Positions 28,364 through 36,695 of a stretch of 64,000 nucleotides of DNA are shown here, piece after piece. Each line of letters starts with the position of its first letter. The stretch's first letter is position 1. Below the pieces are notes generated by a model. That model did no database searches, was not told the origin of the DNA, and saw only the letters and a program-made list of their open reading frames with translations. The stretch is from Sedimentibacter sp. MB35-C1 (GTDB lineage Bacteria; Bacillota; Clostridia; Tissierellales; Sedimentibacteraceae), in assembly GCF_030913635.1 (NCBI RefSeq), contig NZ_CP133188.1, positions 2,294,001 to 2,358,000 of the forward strand, read 5' to 3'. Both the position numbers and the translations under genes were made by a program.

Positions 28364-29302
28364 ATGTATAGCGAATTAAATGAAAAAATGGAAAAGGCCC
28401 AAAAAGGTATGAACAGGCTAAAAAAAATAGATTCAATGTTAAAAGAGTTAAAAGATGAACGTAACCAACTTAAAAAAAAGGAAACCGAATTAAAAAGCAT
28501 ATTAGTAAAAGAAAATGATGATGTAGAAAAATTAAATAAAAAAGGACTTGCTTCTATTTTCTATTCCGTGGTAGGTAAATTGGATGATAAACTTGAAGAA
28601 GAGCAAAGAGAAGCGATTGCAGCGAAATTAAAACATAATCAGGCATTGACGGATTTAGAAAATGTTGAGTATGAAATTTCCAAGCTTTCTCAGGAAAGAA
28701 CGGAGTACATGGATTGTAAAAGCCAGTATAACTCTCTGTATGAACAGAAAAAAGAGATGTTATTAAGATCTGACGAGAACACAGCTAAAAGTATACTTGA
28801 TATATCTAGCCGCCTGAATGATTCAAGGAACAGGCTTGCAGAGCTTAAGGAAGCTGTAGACGCCGGAAATAATGCTATAAGATGTCTCGATAAGGCGCTT
28901 AGCAGCTTGCGAAGTGCAGAGGGATGGGGAACATGGGATTTATTAGGCGGAGGGTTGATTGCGGATTTAGCAAAGCATTCAAAACTGGATGATACTAAAA
29001 GAGAAGTTGAGGAAGCTCAAGTACAGCTTAGAAAATTTAAAACTGAGCTTACAGATGTAAAAATAAATTCAGATATTCATATAGATACAGATGGTTTTGC
29101 TAAATTTGCGGATTTCTTTTTTGACGGCTTGATTTCAGATTGGTTTATGCAGTCAAAAATAAGGAATTCCTATGAAAGTGTATCAGCAGTAAAAAATCAT
29201 GCTGAGGATATTGTTATTAAGCTTAAAAAAATAGAATTGTCGGAAAAAGAGTTGATTAATAGTCTAAATGTTGAATTAGAAAATCTGATTATGAAACCAT
29301 AA
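28364..29302 (+). CDS. Coiled-coil protein of unknown function
   Basis: A 312-residue, highly charged protein with no signal peptide or membrane segment. Residues ~1-190 are mostly long coiled coil (KKIDSMLKELKDERNQLKKK and similar), interrupted at about 195-215 by a conserved-looking Gly/Trp segment, GWGTWDLLGGGLIADLAKHS, followed by another coil and a Phe-rich segment KFADFFFDGLISDWF at about 245-260. The layout suggests a structural or scaffold protein; I do not recognise a named family. It has its own AGGAGGG ribosome site and lies upstream of the acyltransferase pair. Confidence 0.8.
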   Translation: MYSELNEKMEKAQKGMNRLKKIDSMLKELKDERNQLKKKETELKSILVKENDDVEKLNKKGLASIFYSVVGKLDDKLEEEQREAIAAKLKHNQALTDLENVEYEISKLSQERTEYMDCKSQYNSLYEQKKEMLLRSDENTAKSILDISSRLNDSRNRLAELKEAVDAGNNAIRCLDKALSSLRSAEGWGTWDLLGGGLIADLAKHSKLDDTKREVEEAQVQLRKFKTELTDVKINSDIHIDTDGFAKFADFFFDGLISDWFMQSKIRNSYESVSAVKNHAEDIVIKLKKIELSEKELINSLNVELENLIMKP

Positions 29303-29364
29303 GAAGATTGCTAATAATAATTATATGTCGAAAATTAGCATAAAGGTATAGAGGAAATAATATA

Positions 29365-29393
29365 TTGTGCTATTTTAGAATAAGTGGTATATT
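29365..29393 (+). promoter_or_regulatory. Predicted promoter of the MBOAT/DHHW pair
   Basis: TTGTGC at 29365-29370, 17-base spacer, TATATT at 29388-29393. Confidence 0.5.
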
Positions 29394-29441
29394 ATTAACT
29401 GTGTCTAACAATAGCGTGACATCAGGAGGATGAATTTGTAA

Positions 29442-30851
29442 ATGTTATTTTCTAGTTTGGTTTTTTTATATTTGTTTTTTCCGCTAAATTTATTGTTTTA
29501 TTTTATAAGCAAAAATAATGTCTACAGAAATATAGTATTACTCGGATTTTCTTTGTTTTTCTATGCATGGGGCGAGCCGGTTTTTTTATTTGCTTTGCTT
29601 ATGAGCGCTGTAGTTAATTATTTTTTTGCACTAATGATTGATAAAAACAAGGGGACATATAAAAGCAAGGTTGCATTGTATCTGGCGGTTATTATTGATT
29701 TATCTATGATAGGCGTATTTAAATATTATAATTTCTTTGTCAGCAATATAAACTTTTTACTAAAAACCAGTATAGGTTTTAGCTCCATAGGGCTGCCTAT
29801 AGGGATTTCATTTTATACGTTTCAAATTATTTCATACGTAGTTGATGTTTACAGGCAGGAAGTACCAGCTCAGAATAAATTTTACAAGCTTCTTTTATAT
29901 ATGTCTATGTATCATCAATTGATTGCGGGTCCAATAGTCAGGTATAAGGATATAGCAAATGAAATAGACAATCGTATAATAACACCGACTAACTTCAGTT
30001 ATGGAATTAATAGATTTATTATAGGATTATTAAAAAAGATAATAATTGCTAATTCTGCAGGCGAAGTAGCGACTATGTTTCTCGATGGAAATATAAACGA
30101 AGTATCTATTATGGGTGCATGGTTTGGAATAATTATGTATACTATTCAAATTTACTTTGATTTTTCTGGATATTCCGATATGGCAATAGGCCTTGGAAGA
30201 ATGTTTGGATTTACCTACAAGGAGAATTTCAATTATCCATATATAGCAAAAAGCGTACAAGATTTCTGGAGAAGATGGCATATATCATTAAGCTCATTTT
30301 TCAGGGATTATGTTTATATACCTCTTGGAGGAAACAGAAAATACTTCATCCGGAACGTAATTATTGTCTGGATGCTTACAGGATTTTGGCACGGAGCTAG
30401 CTGGAATTTTATTATGTGGGGAATATATTATGGATTTTTCTTATTATTGGAAAGAAAATTCTTGTATAAAGTTTTGAATAAAATTCCTACATTTCTATCA
30501 CATATTTATTTGATGCTCATTGTCATTATAGGATGGGTATTCTTCTATTTTATAGATATAACAAGAGCAATACAGTTTATTGGGGTTCTATTTGGTTACG
30601 GCAATAATCCGTTGTACGATGTTAAATTTGAAATGGAATTTTTCAATAACATAGTATTTTTAATATTTGCGATAATATTAAGCACACCTGCATTTAGCAA
30701 ATTATTTAAAAGGATTTGTGATATGCTCGCAATAAATAATTACAACCCTTCAAAATTAATGGTTGTTGCATTTAATGCACTAATTTTGATCGTAAGCACC
30801 ATATTACTTATTGGACAAACATATAATCCGTTTTTATATTTCAGGTTTTAA
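29442..30851 (+). CDS. MBOAT-family O-acyltransferase (AlgI-like)
   Basis: A 469-residue polytopic membrane protein with about ten or more hydrophobic segments. AlgI-type features are FYAWGEPVFLF, SFYTFQIISYVVDVYR, DFSGYSDMAIGLGRMFG, FWRRWHISLSSFFRDYVYIPLGG and the catalytic-His region GFWHGASWNFIMWG. AlgI-type proteins pass acetyl groups across the membrane to extracellular polymer acetylases. The next gene, 12 bases later, encodes a DHHW protein of the AlgJ/AlgX kind, so the pair very likely O-acetylates a cell-surface polysaccharide or wall polymer. The ribosome site AGGAGG is 12 bases upstream of the ATG. Confidence 0.93.
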   Translation: MLFSSLVFLYLFFPLNLLFYFISKNNVYRNIVLLGFSLFFYAWGEPVFLFALLMSAVVNYFFALMIDKNKGTYKSKVALYLAVIIDLSMIGVFKYYNFFVSNINFLLKTSIGFSSIGLPIGISFYTFQIISYVVDVYRQEVPAQNKFYKLLLYMSMYHQLIAGPIVRYKDIANEIDNRIITPTNFSYGINRFIIGLLKKIIIANSAGEVATMFLDGNINEVSIMGAWFGIIMYTIQIYFDFSGYSDMAIGLGRMFGFTYKENFNYPYIAKSVQDFWRRWHISLSSFFRDYVYIPLGGNRKYFIRNVIIVWMLTGFWHGASWNFIMWGIYYGFFLLLERKFLYKVLNKIPTFLSHIYLMLIVIIGWVFFYFIDITRAIQFIGVLFGYGNNPLYDVKFEMEFFNNIVFLIFAIILSTPAFSKLFKRICDMLAINNYNPSKLMVVAFNALILIVSTILLIGQTYNPFLYFRF

Positions 30852-30863
30852 AAAGAGGTAATT

Positions 30864-32111
30864 ATGAACAGAAATAATAATATGTCATATATAAATATAA
30901 TTATTTTTATATCCTTAATTTATGTGATTTCCATATTAAACATTACATCTCCGAAGGATGCTGCTGTTTCTCAGACAGAAAATAGGACTTTGGCTCAAAG
31001 ACCAGATTTTAACACCACGGATCTTTTCTCTGGAAAATATTTTAGCGATTTTGAAAAATATTTTGCTGATCATTTTTATCACAGGGAGCAATTGGTACAG
31101 ATAAATAATGATTTATCATATTTAAAGGGAATTAAAAGAAATGAAGAGGCTTCAATAGTAGCTTTTGACGGTCAAAATGTAGGTGGCAATGAAACTTCGG
31201 ACAATAATAATGTTGAAGCGTCTACTAAGGGAAATCTTCTGATACTTAATGATACTGTTATGGAGTTATATAAATTTAATGAAGATAAAAGCAAATCTTA
31301 TGCAGATATGATTGCAACAGTTAGCAACAAACTGGGCAAAGATGTGAAGGTTTATTCTCTGCTGGCTCCCATACAGGTTGAGTTTTTAAAAAATGAAAAA
31401 TATAAAAATTTATCCGATTCTCAGATAGATGCAATCGAATTTGTAAATAGCAATTTACAGGATGGAATTATTCCTGTGGACGCATATCATCCAATAAAGG
31501 AGCACATTGACGAATATGTATATTTCCGTACTGATCATCATTGGACAGCCCTTGGTGCATACTATGGATATACAGGATTTGCAAAAGCAGCAGGATTAGA
31601 AGCAGTATCACTAAAAGACTATCAGGTTGGAGAAGCTTCGGGCTACCTGGGACATATATCAACTGTCAACCCTTCTGAAACTGTAAACAGCAACCCGGAT
31701 GACGTGGTTTATTACGAACCACCTGTTGATACTGATATGACTGTGTATTACTATGATAAAGATACAGGTGAAAAAAAGTCCTACAAAGGCAAGGTTATAA
31801 ATAAGTCATATGCGAAATTAGACCAGAAGTATGGTGTATTTATAGGAGGAGATTTTCCCCTTGGGGTCATAAAAACCAGTGCTAAGTCGGATAAAAAAAT
31901 CATGGTTATTAAAGACTCATATGGAAATGCATTTATCCCTTTTCTTACACCTCATTACAGTGAAATTTATGTAATTGATCCGAGACATTACAAGGAAAGC
32001 ATAGTTGATTTGGTTGAAGAAAACAACATTGGAGAGGTTCTGTTTTTAAATTATGTATTAACGACTAATTTTGAAAATTTCATAGACAGCGTTTTAAACT
32101 TAACAGAATAA
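30864..32111 (+). CDS. DHHW-family (AlgJ/AlgX-like) SGNH acyltransferase
   Basis: A 415-residue protein anchored by one N-terminal membrane segment (residues ~9-26), the rest extracytoplasmic. The name motif is at residues 224-227 (TDHHWTALGAYYGY), the SGNH nucleophile region is KDSYGNAFIPFL near 350, and the first conserved block is ENRTLAQRPDF. DHHW proteins work with MBOAT partners to acetylate exopolysaccharide. It directly follows the MBOAT gene and ends before a terminator, so the two form a bicistronic unit. Confidence 0.92.
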   Translation: MNRNNNMSYINIIIFISLIYVISILNITSPKDAAVSQTENRTLAQRPDFNTTDLFSGKYFSDFEKYFADHFYHREQLVQINNDLSYLKGIKRNEEASIVAFDGQNVGGNETSDNNNVEASTKGNLLILNDTVMELYKFNEDKSKSYADMIATVSNKLGKDVKVYSLLAPIQVEFLKNEKYKNLSDSQIDAIEFVNSNLQDGIIPVDAYHPIKEHIDEYVYFRTDHHWTALGAYYGYTGFAKAAGLEAVSLKDYQVGEASGYLGHISTVNPSETVNSNPDDVVYYEPPVDTDMTVYYYDKDTGEKKSYKGKVINKSYAKLDQKYGVFIGGDFPLGVIKTSAKSDKKIMVIKDSYGNAFIPFLTPHYSEIYVIDPRHYKESIVDLVEENNIGEVLFLNYVLTTNFENFIDSVLNLTE

Positions 32112-32138
32112 GTTTTACGATTTTATATTCAACTAATT

Positions 32139-32165
32139 GCGGCTGCTCAGTATAGGCCGCTTTTT
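32139..32165 (+). terminator. Terminator after the DHHW gene
   Basis: GCGGC (32139-32143) pairs with GCCGC (32156-32160), followed by TTTTT. Confidence 0.65.
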
Positions 32166-32193
32166 ATATGCATAATTTACGAAGTAGACTTTG

Positions 32194-32222
32194 TTGCATT
32201 TATCTTCTGTGAATGCTAAAAT
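32194..32222 (+). promoter_or_regulatory. Predicted promoter of the activase operon
   Basis: TTGCAT at 32194-32199, 17-base spacer, TAAAAT at 32217-32222 with TG one base upstream (extended -10). Confidence 0.6.
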
Positions 32223-32268
32223 AGAAATTGAGTTTAAATGAGAGAAAATAAAACATAAGGAGCATACT

Positions 32269-33024
32269 ATGTATCGTGTTGGAATAGATATAGGTTCTGC
32301 TGCTGCAAAAGTGATTGTAATGCCTGAAAATGGAAGCGGAATACTGTATAATTTGCTCATGCCTACAGGGTGGAGCAGCAAGGAAACTGCATTAAACATT
32401 AAAAACTGGCTTGAGGAAAGAAACGTAACATCAGATAATTCTCATATAACAGCTACAGGATACGGAAGGGTATCGGTGCCATTTGCCAATAAGGTAGTAA
32501 CTGAAATAACCTGCCACGGCAGAGGAGCCTATTATTTAAACGGAAAGGACTGTACTGTGATAGATATAGGCGGACAGGATACAAAGATAATTGCTGTTAA
32601 AGACGGAATGGTGACGAATTTTATTATGAACGATAAATGTTCTGCAGGTACAGGCAGGTTCTTGGAAATAATGGCTAATACACTTGGGGTTACACTTACG
32701 GAAATTTTTGATCTGGCAGAGAAGGGCAGCGAAGTTTCTATAAGCTCAATGTGTACGGTATTTGCAGAGTCAGAGGTTATAAGCCTTATAGGAAATGGAA
32801 GGCCTAAAGAGGATATAGCTTGGGGCGTAGTTAATTCAATTGTAAATAAGGTATATACTTTAAGCACAAAATTGAATTCAGATAATGACAGCTTCTTTTT
32901 GACAGGAGGTTTCTGTGAGAGCGGTTATATGTGCGATCAGCTAGGGAAAAAACTTAAAAAAGTTGTTAGTTCTAACAATATGGCGCGTTATGCCGGAGCT
33001 GTAGGCGCAGCACTTTCAAAATAG
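32269..33024 (+). CDS. 2-Hydroxyacyl-CoA-dehydratase-type ATP-dependent activase (HgdC/DCCP-R-like)
   Basis: A 251-residue ASKHA-fold ATPase that injects a low-potential electron into a partner iron-sulfur protein at the cost of ATP. Phosphate loops are GIDIGSAAAKVIV and DIGGQDTKIIAV; the two cysteines that hold the dimer-bridging [4Fe-4S] cluster are C124 (NDKCSAGTGRF) and C162 (SSMCTVFAESE), matching the family spacing. Length is that of HgdC. It is 11 bases upstream of an HgdB-like gene and near a double-cubane protein, so one or both are its electron acceptors. Confidence 0.93.
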   Translation: MYRVGIDIGSAAAKVIVMPENGSGILYNLLMPTGWSSKETALNIKNWLEERNVTSDNSHITATGYGRVSVPFANKVVTEITCHGRGAYYLNGKDCTVIDIGGQDTKIIAVKDGMVTNFIMNDKCSAGTGRFLEIMANTLGVTLTEIFDLAEKGSEVSISSMCTVFAESEVISLIGNGRPKEDIAWGVVNSIVNKVYTLSTKLNSDNDSFFLTGGFCESGYMCDQLGKKLKKVVSSNNMARYAGAVGAALSK

Positions 33025-33035
33025 GTGGCATTGTA

Positions 33036-34112
33036 ATGAGTGATAATTTGCGCTTTCAATTGGAAGAATTCAAAGATATGAGGCATAATGCTTTTATAGC
33101 TGCCCTTGAGCTTAAAAATGCAGGAAAAAACATTGCAGGAATTTATGGTGTTAATGTGCCGAGAGAACTGCTATGGGCAATGGATATTATTCCTATAAAC
33201 ATTTTTGGAATTGACGGGTCAAATATTAAAGCGGCAGAAAAAGTTCTTGATAAGAACTTATGTTCTGTTATAAAATCAAGCTATGGATATGTAATTACTG
33301 ATAAGTGTCCATTTTCTCATTTTGCTGATATTGTAGTAGGCACTAATTATTGTCCTGATAAAGAATCCATGCTGCACATGCTTGAAGATATTAAACCTGT
33401 GTACATAATAAAAGAGAAAAAAGATGTAGGTGATTTAGCTCTTGAATATAAAAAATTCGGAAATTATTTGCAGCAAAAATTTAACACTGCGATTAATAAA
33501 GACAAGTTCCTATATGTAATAAATAAAACTAATGAAATAAGTAAACTTATTATTGAGATTACAAATATTTATATGACACACCCGAACATATTGTCAGCAG
33601 GTGATTTAATAAGCATAGTCTACGGAAGTCAGTTTATTTTTAATTTGGACGAGCGCTTAAATAAGCTCTACAATTTAAAGAAAAGCCTCATTGAATTTGC
33701 AGTTGAACAGGAAACGGTAAATGCATCTAAAGTATTAATAACAGGAGCACCAATGGCTCCGTTAAATGAAGAAATATTTGAACCAATGAGAGCTCTTAAA
33801 AATGCCATAGTTGTATTTTCACAATGCGAAGGTGAGAACTACTGCATTGCTGATTATGACAAAAATATTTATTATACTCTTGCCAAGAAATATTTATTTG
33901 AAAACAGCTTGGAATACACGAAAAAAATCATTGAAAAATACAATATAGCTGTATTGGTAGAAGCCGCTGCAAGGGGATGCTACGTTCATAATGAATGCTG
34001 TGAGGCTTCGGGTCTCCCTTGCCTGAAAATTACCGTTGATTATGACAAAACTGAAGAAGACAATATTATAAGACTTAAGGAATTTATATCAGATCATAAC
34101 AATATTGACTGA
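33036..34112 (+). CDS. 2-Hydroxyacyl-CoA dehydratase family protein (HgdB/DCCP-like)
   Basis: A 358-residue member of the HgdB/FldBC/double-cubane superfamily. Cysteines at family positions include KNLCSVIKSS, TDKCPFSHFAD, GTNYCPDKESM, FSQCEGENYC and AARGCYVHNECC, enough for a [4Fe-4S] or double-cubane cluster. No second dehydratase subunit such as HgdA is adjacent, so it may work alone, as double-cubane proteins do, rather than as a classical alpha/beta dehydratase. It is translated right after the activase (11-base gap) and is followed, after a new promoter, by a second homologue. Substrate unknown. Confidence 0.88.
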   Translation: MSDNLRFQLEEFKDMRHNAFIAALELKNAGKNIAGIYGVNVPRELLWAMDIIPINIFGIDGSNIKAAEKVLDKNLCSVIKSSYGYVITDKCPFSHFADIVVGTNYCPDKESMLHMLEDIKPVYIIKEKKDVGDLALEYKKFGNYLQQKFNTAINKDKFLYVINKTNEISKLIIEITNIYMTHPNILSAGDLISIVYGSQFIFNLDERLNKLYNLKKSLIEFAVEQETVNASKVLITGAPMAPLNEEIFEPMRALKNAIVVFSQCEGENYCIADYDKNIYYTLAKKYLFENSLEYTKKIIEKYNIAVLVEAAARGCYVHNECCEASGLPCLKITVDYDKTEEDNIIRLKEFISDHNNID

Positions 34113-34186
34113 ATTATAACTGCATTGAATGATTTTTAAAAAACAATAAAACTTTTTTATAGGTAAGCGTATTTGTATAAGTTTGT

Positions 34187-34208
34187 GTTTCTTGTAATTA
34201 CAAGAAAC
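34187..34208 (+). promoter_or_regulatory. 22-bp perfect palindrome over the -35 region, candidate operator
   Basis: A perfect dyad centred between 34197 and 34198 (half site GTTTCTTGTAA) overlaps the -35 box of the promoter of the double-cubane gene. The position predicts a repressor site. It is too short of a T run to be a terminator. Confidence 0.6.
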
Positions 34209-34220
34209 TTGAACTATAAT
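34192..34220 (+). promoter_or_regulatory. Predicted promoter of the double-cubane reductase gene
   Basis: TTGTAA at 34192-34197, 17-base spacer, TATAAT at 34215-34220. Confidence 0.6.
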
Positions 34221-34267
34221 TTAATTGGATTGTTAAAAAAATAATTATACTATATGGAGGTTTTATA

Positions 34268-35554
34268 ATGGCAGATTATAAAGAAATGTGGAAGAACCTG
34301 GATATGAACCTGGAATTGCATGATCAGTTGTGTGAAGTGTTACCGGTTGCATTTGGAGATGTTTACTTAACTCAGGAAAACCGACCGGAATCTATGGATT
34401 ATTATAACTTAGTAGTGTCCGAAATTCATGGAATCCGTCCTGCAGAGCTTATTGAACACCAGAAAAAGGGTGGAAAAGTCCTAGGAACATTCTGTGTATA
34501 CGTTCCGGATGAAATCGTTTTTGCTGCAGACGCCATAGCTACAGGATTATGCGGAGGATCTCAGTTTTGGGTTCCTGGAGGAGAGAAAGTATTGCCTACA
34601 AGCACATGTCCTTTGATAAAAGCATCGGTAGGTGCACGCCTTGATAAAACATGTCCATTCTTTAGAATAGCAGATATGTATGTAGGGGAAACAACCTGTG
34701 ACGGAAAGAAAAAAGCATGGGAAATACTTGCAGAAGATGTTCCTATTCATGTGATGGATCTGCCTCAAATGAAACGTCCAAAAGATATAGCTGCTTGGGC
34801 GGATGAAATAAAAGTATTTTTAGATAAGGTTGAAGAAATTACAGGCAACAAAGTAACTCCTGAAAAACTGGCTGCGGCAATAAAACTTATCAATGATAAG
34901 AGACGAGCATTGGAGAGATTGTATGCTTGCAGAAAAAATGAAAATCTACCTATAAGCGGCAAGGATGTTCTTTTAATATCGCAAATAGCATTCTATGATG
35001 ATCCAACACGTTTCACAACAATGACAAACAAGCTTTGCGATGAATTGGATAAAAGGGTTGCCGAAAACGTTAGTGTATTTCCGGCAGGAACAAAGAGAAT
35101 AATGCTTACCGGAACACCGTTGGCAATTCCTAACTGGAAACTGCACCACATAGTAGAAACAAGCGGAGCTTCTGTTGTAGTTGAAGAAATGTGTACAGGC
35201 ACTAGATACTTTGAAAACCTTGTAGACGAAACAAAATCTACGCTTGATGAACAAATATCAGCATTAGCTGACAGATACATGGGAATTAACTGCGCATGCT
35301 TCACTCCAAATGAAGGAAGAGTAAAAGATATACTTCGACTTGCTGAGGAATATGATGTTGACGGAATAATAGATGTTAATCTGAAATTCTGCAGTCTGTA
35401 TGACACAGAAGGGTACAAGGTAGAAAGAGCAATAAAAGAAGCAGGAATTCCTGTTCTCGGAATAGAAACAGATTATACAGATCAGGATGCAGAACAGTTA
35501 AAAACAAGAATAGGTGCTTTCATAGAAATGCTGGGAAGCAGGCAGAATGCATAA
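34268..35554 (+). CDS. Double-cubane-cluster-containing anaerobic reductase
   Basis: The 428-residue protein fits the double-cubane-cluster protein (DCCP) family, whose Carboxydothermus member carries an [8Fe-9S] cluster and reduces small molecules such as acetylene in an ATP-dependent way with its activase. Cysteines at family positions are GTFCVYVP, GLCGGS, TSTCPLIKAS, DKTCPFFRIAD, GETTCDGKKK, EEMCTGTRYFEN and NLKFCSLYD. It lies downstream of an ASKHA activase and an HgdB-like gene, and upstream of a DUF3343 gene. Physiological substrate is unknown. It has its own promoter with a palindromic operator. Confidence 0.9.
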   Translation: MADYKEMWKNLDMNLELHDQLCEVLPVAFGDVYLTQENRPESMDYYNLVVSEIHGIRPAELIEHQKKGGKVLGTFCVYVPDEIVFAADAIATGLCGGSQFWVPGGEKVLPTSTCPLIKASVGARLDKTCPFFRIADMYVGETTCDGKKKAWEILAEDVPIHVMDLPQMKRPKDIAAWADEIKVFLDKVEEITGNKVTPEKLAAAIKLINDKRRALERLYACRKNENLPISGKDVLLISQIAFYDDPTRFTTMTNKLCDELDKRVAENVSVFPAGTKRIMLTGTPLAIPNWKLHHIVETSGASVVVEEMCTGTRYFENLVDETKSTLDEQISALADRYMGINCACFTPNEGRVKDILRLAEEYDVDGIIDVNLKFCSLYDTEGYKVERAIKEAGIPVLGIETDYTDQDAEQLKTRIGAFIEMLGSRQNA

Positions 35555-35565
35555 AAGGAGGAACA

Positions 35566-35832
35566 ATGACGGCAGAAATTGAATATTATGTGATTTTTCC
35601 AAATGTTGATAACGGGCTTAAGCTTAACGAACTGTTGAAGGCTGAAAAAATTTCTGTCACAATAGCTCCGACACCTAGAGAAGCTACCAAGTGTTGCGGT
35701 ATTTCTCTGCTTATCAAGAATAAAAATGATATACCGACTGTGAAAAAAATAATAGAGGATAATAATGTAGAAATTTTAAAAATTTTTGAAACAGTCAATA
35801 GAAGAGATCCCATGAGAAATAAATTTTGCTAG
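35566..35832 (+). CDS. DUF3343 protein (putative Se/S carrier-like)
   Basis: An 88-residue protein with the small alpha/beta fold of DUF3343. The family motif PTPREATKCCGISL with vicinal cysteines is intact, and YYVIFPNVDNGLKLNELLK forms the first strand-helix unit. It starts 11 bases after the double-cubane gene with AAAGGAGG, so the two are co-expressed. Family members are often next to selenium- or sulfur-transfer genes and to dehydratase-type proteins; delivery of sulfur or redox help to the cluster protein is a reasonable inference, not shown. Confidence 0.85.
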   Translation: MTAEIEYYVIFPNVDNGLKLNELLKAEKISVTIAPTPREATKCCGISLLIKNKNDIPTVKKIIEDNNVEILKIFETVNRRDPMRNKFC

Positions 35833-36097
35833 GCAATAGTGATTGTTTAGAACCTTAATATTAATTTTGCAGCAGCTGTGCTTAGAACAGGAATAAGAGC
35901 AGCTGCTTATTTTATTGTACAAAGTAAAATTGAAAAATGTAACAAAATGAAATTAAAATTATTTAATTGAGAAAATATATATGAGCAACTTCTATATAAT
36001 AACAAAAAACCTTTCATATATAATTGCATTCATCCCTATAATTGCATATAATGCATAATGAAAGCAATATCAAAGATTTGTGTGGGAGGAGTATTAA

Positions 36098-36580
36098 TTG
36101 AGTTCATATAAAATTAAAAAATATTATAATAAAAATAGAACACACAGAAATTTCGATACGCATAAAGATGCGCACAAAAATGAAGTTCCTGTTAACCGTG
36201 AATTTGGATACATTGAAATTTATATAACTAAGAATCTTGGTACAGAAGCTGCTACTGATTCGGAATTAACAATTTATGTAACTAATAATGGAGATAAGAT
36301 TCCGGTAACTGTTTTGTCACCTACACAAAACCCAACATTAATTAAACTTCCGATTGCACACCCATCTGGAGCGCTAGTTGAGGGGCCAGAATATTTGTTC
36401 ACTCCATATAATTTAACAATAGAAAGCGAAGGGTATTATAGAGTTATAACACAAAATATCCGCCTGTTTCCGAATATAAAATCTACTTTTTTTTATAACC
36501 TGAATGAAATTGTGGCAGGTGAACCCAATCGTGAAGAGATAACAGTAATACCTGCACATCCCAGGGATATAGTACCATAA
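36098..36580 (+). CDS. Stand-alone beta-domain protein, unknown (possible spore/cell-wall associated)
   Basis: A 160-residue protein starting at TTG 36098, 8 bases after GGGAGGA. After a basic, His/Lys/Asn-rich N-terminal tail (to residue ~35) comes a predicted all-beta domain (GYIEIYITKN, ELTIYVTNNGDKIPVTVLSP, IESEGYYRVITQNIRLFPNI, FFYNLNEI) ending in EEITVIPAHPRDIVP. It resembles the carboxypeptidase-regulatory/transthyretin-like domain seen with peptidoglycan-binding spore proteins in clostridia; this is a weak recollection. No signal peptide. It is monocistronic. Confidence 0.72.
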   Translation: MSSYKIKKYYNKNRTHRNFDTHKDAHKNEVPVNREFGYIEIYITKNLGTEAATDSELTIYVTNNGDKIPVTVLSPTQNPTLIKLPIAHPSGALVEGPEYLFTPYNLTIESEGYYRVITQNIRLFPNIKSTFFYNLNEIVAGEPNREEITVIPAHPRDIVP

Positions 36581-36582
36581 CA

Positions 36583-36624
36583 CAAAAAAATGACACCTTT
36601 GATGAGTTTTGTCATCAAGGTGCC
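36583..36624 (-). terminator. Terminator of the chemoreceptor gene (minus strand)
   Basis: GACACCTTTGATGA (36592-36605) pairs with TCATCAAGGTGCC (36612-36624) with minor mismatches; on the minus strand it is followed by a run of seven T (the A run at 36584-36590). It is near the end of the plus-strand gene and may serve both. Confidence 0.75.
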
Positions 36625-36695
36625 GGCATTTATTAAGAAGAAAAATTTTGAGATTTAGTAATGAAAAATAAAGTTTTTTCATATTTATTAAATTA

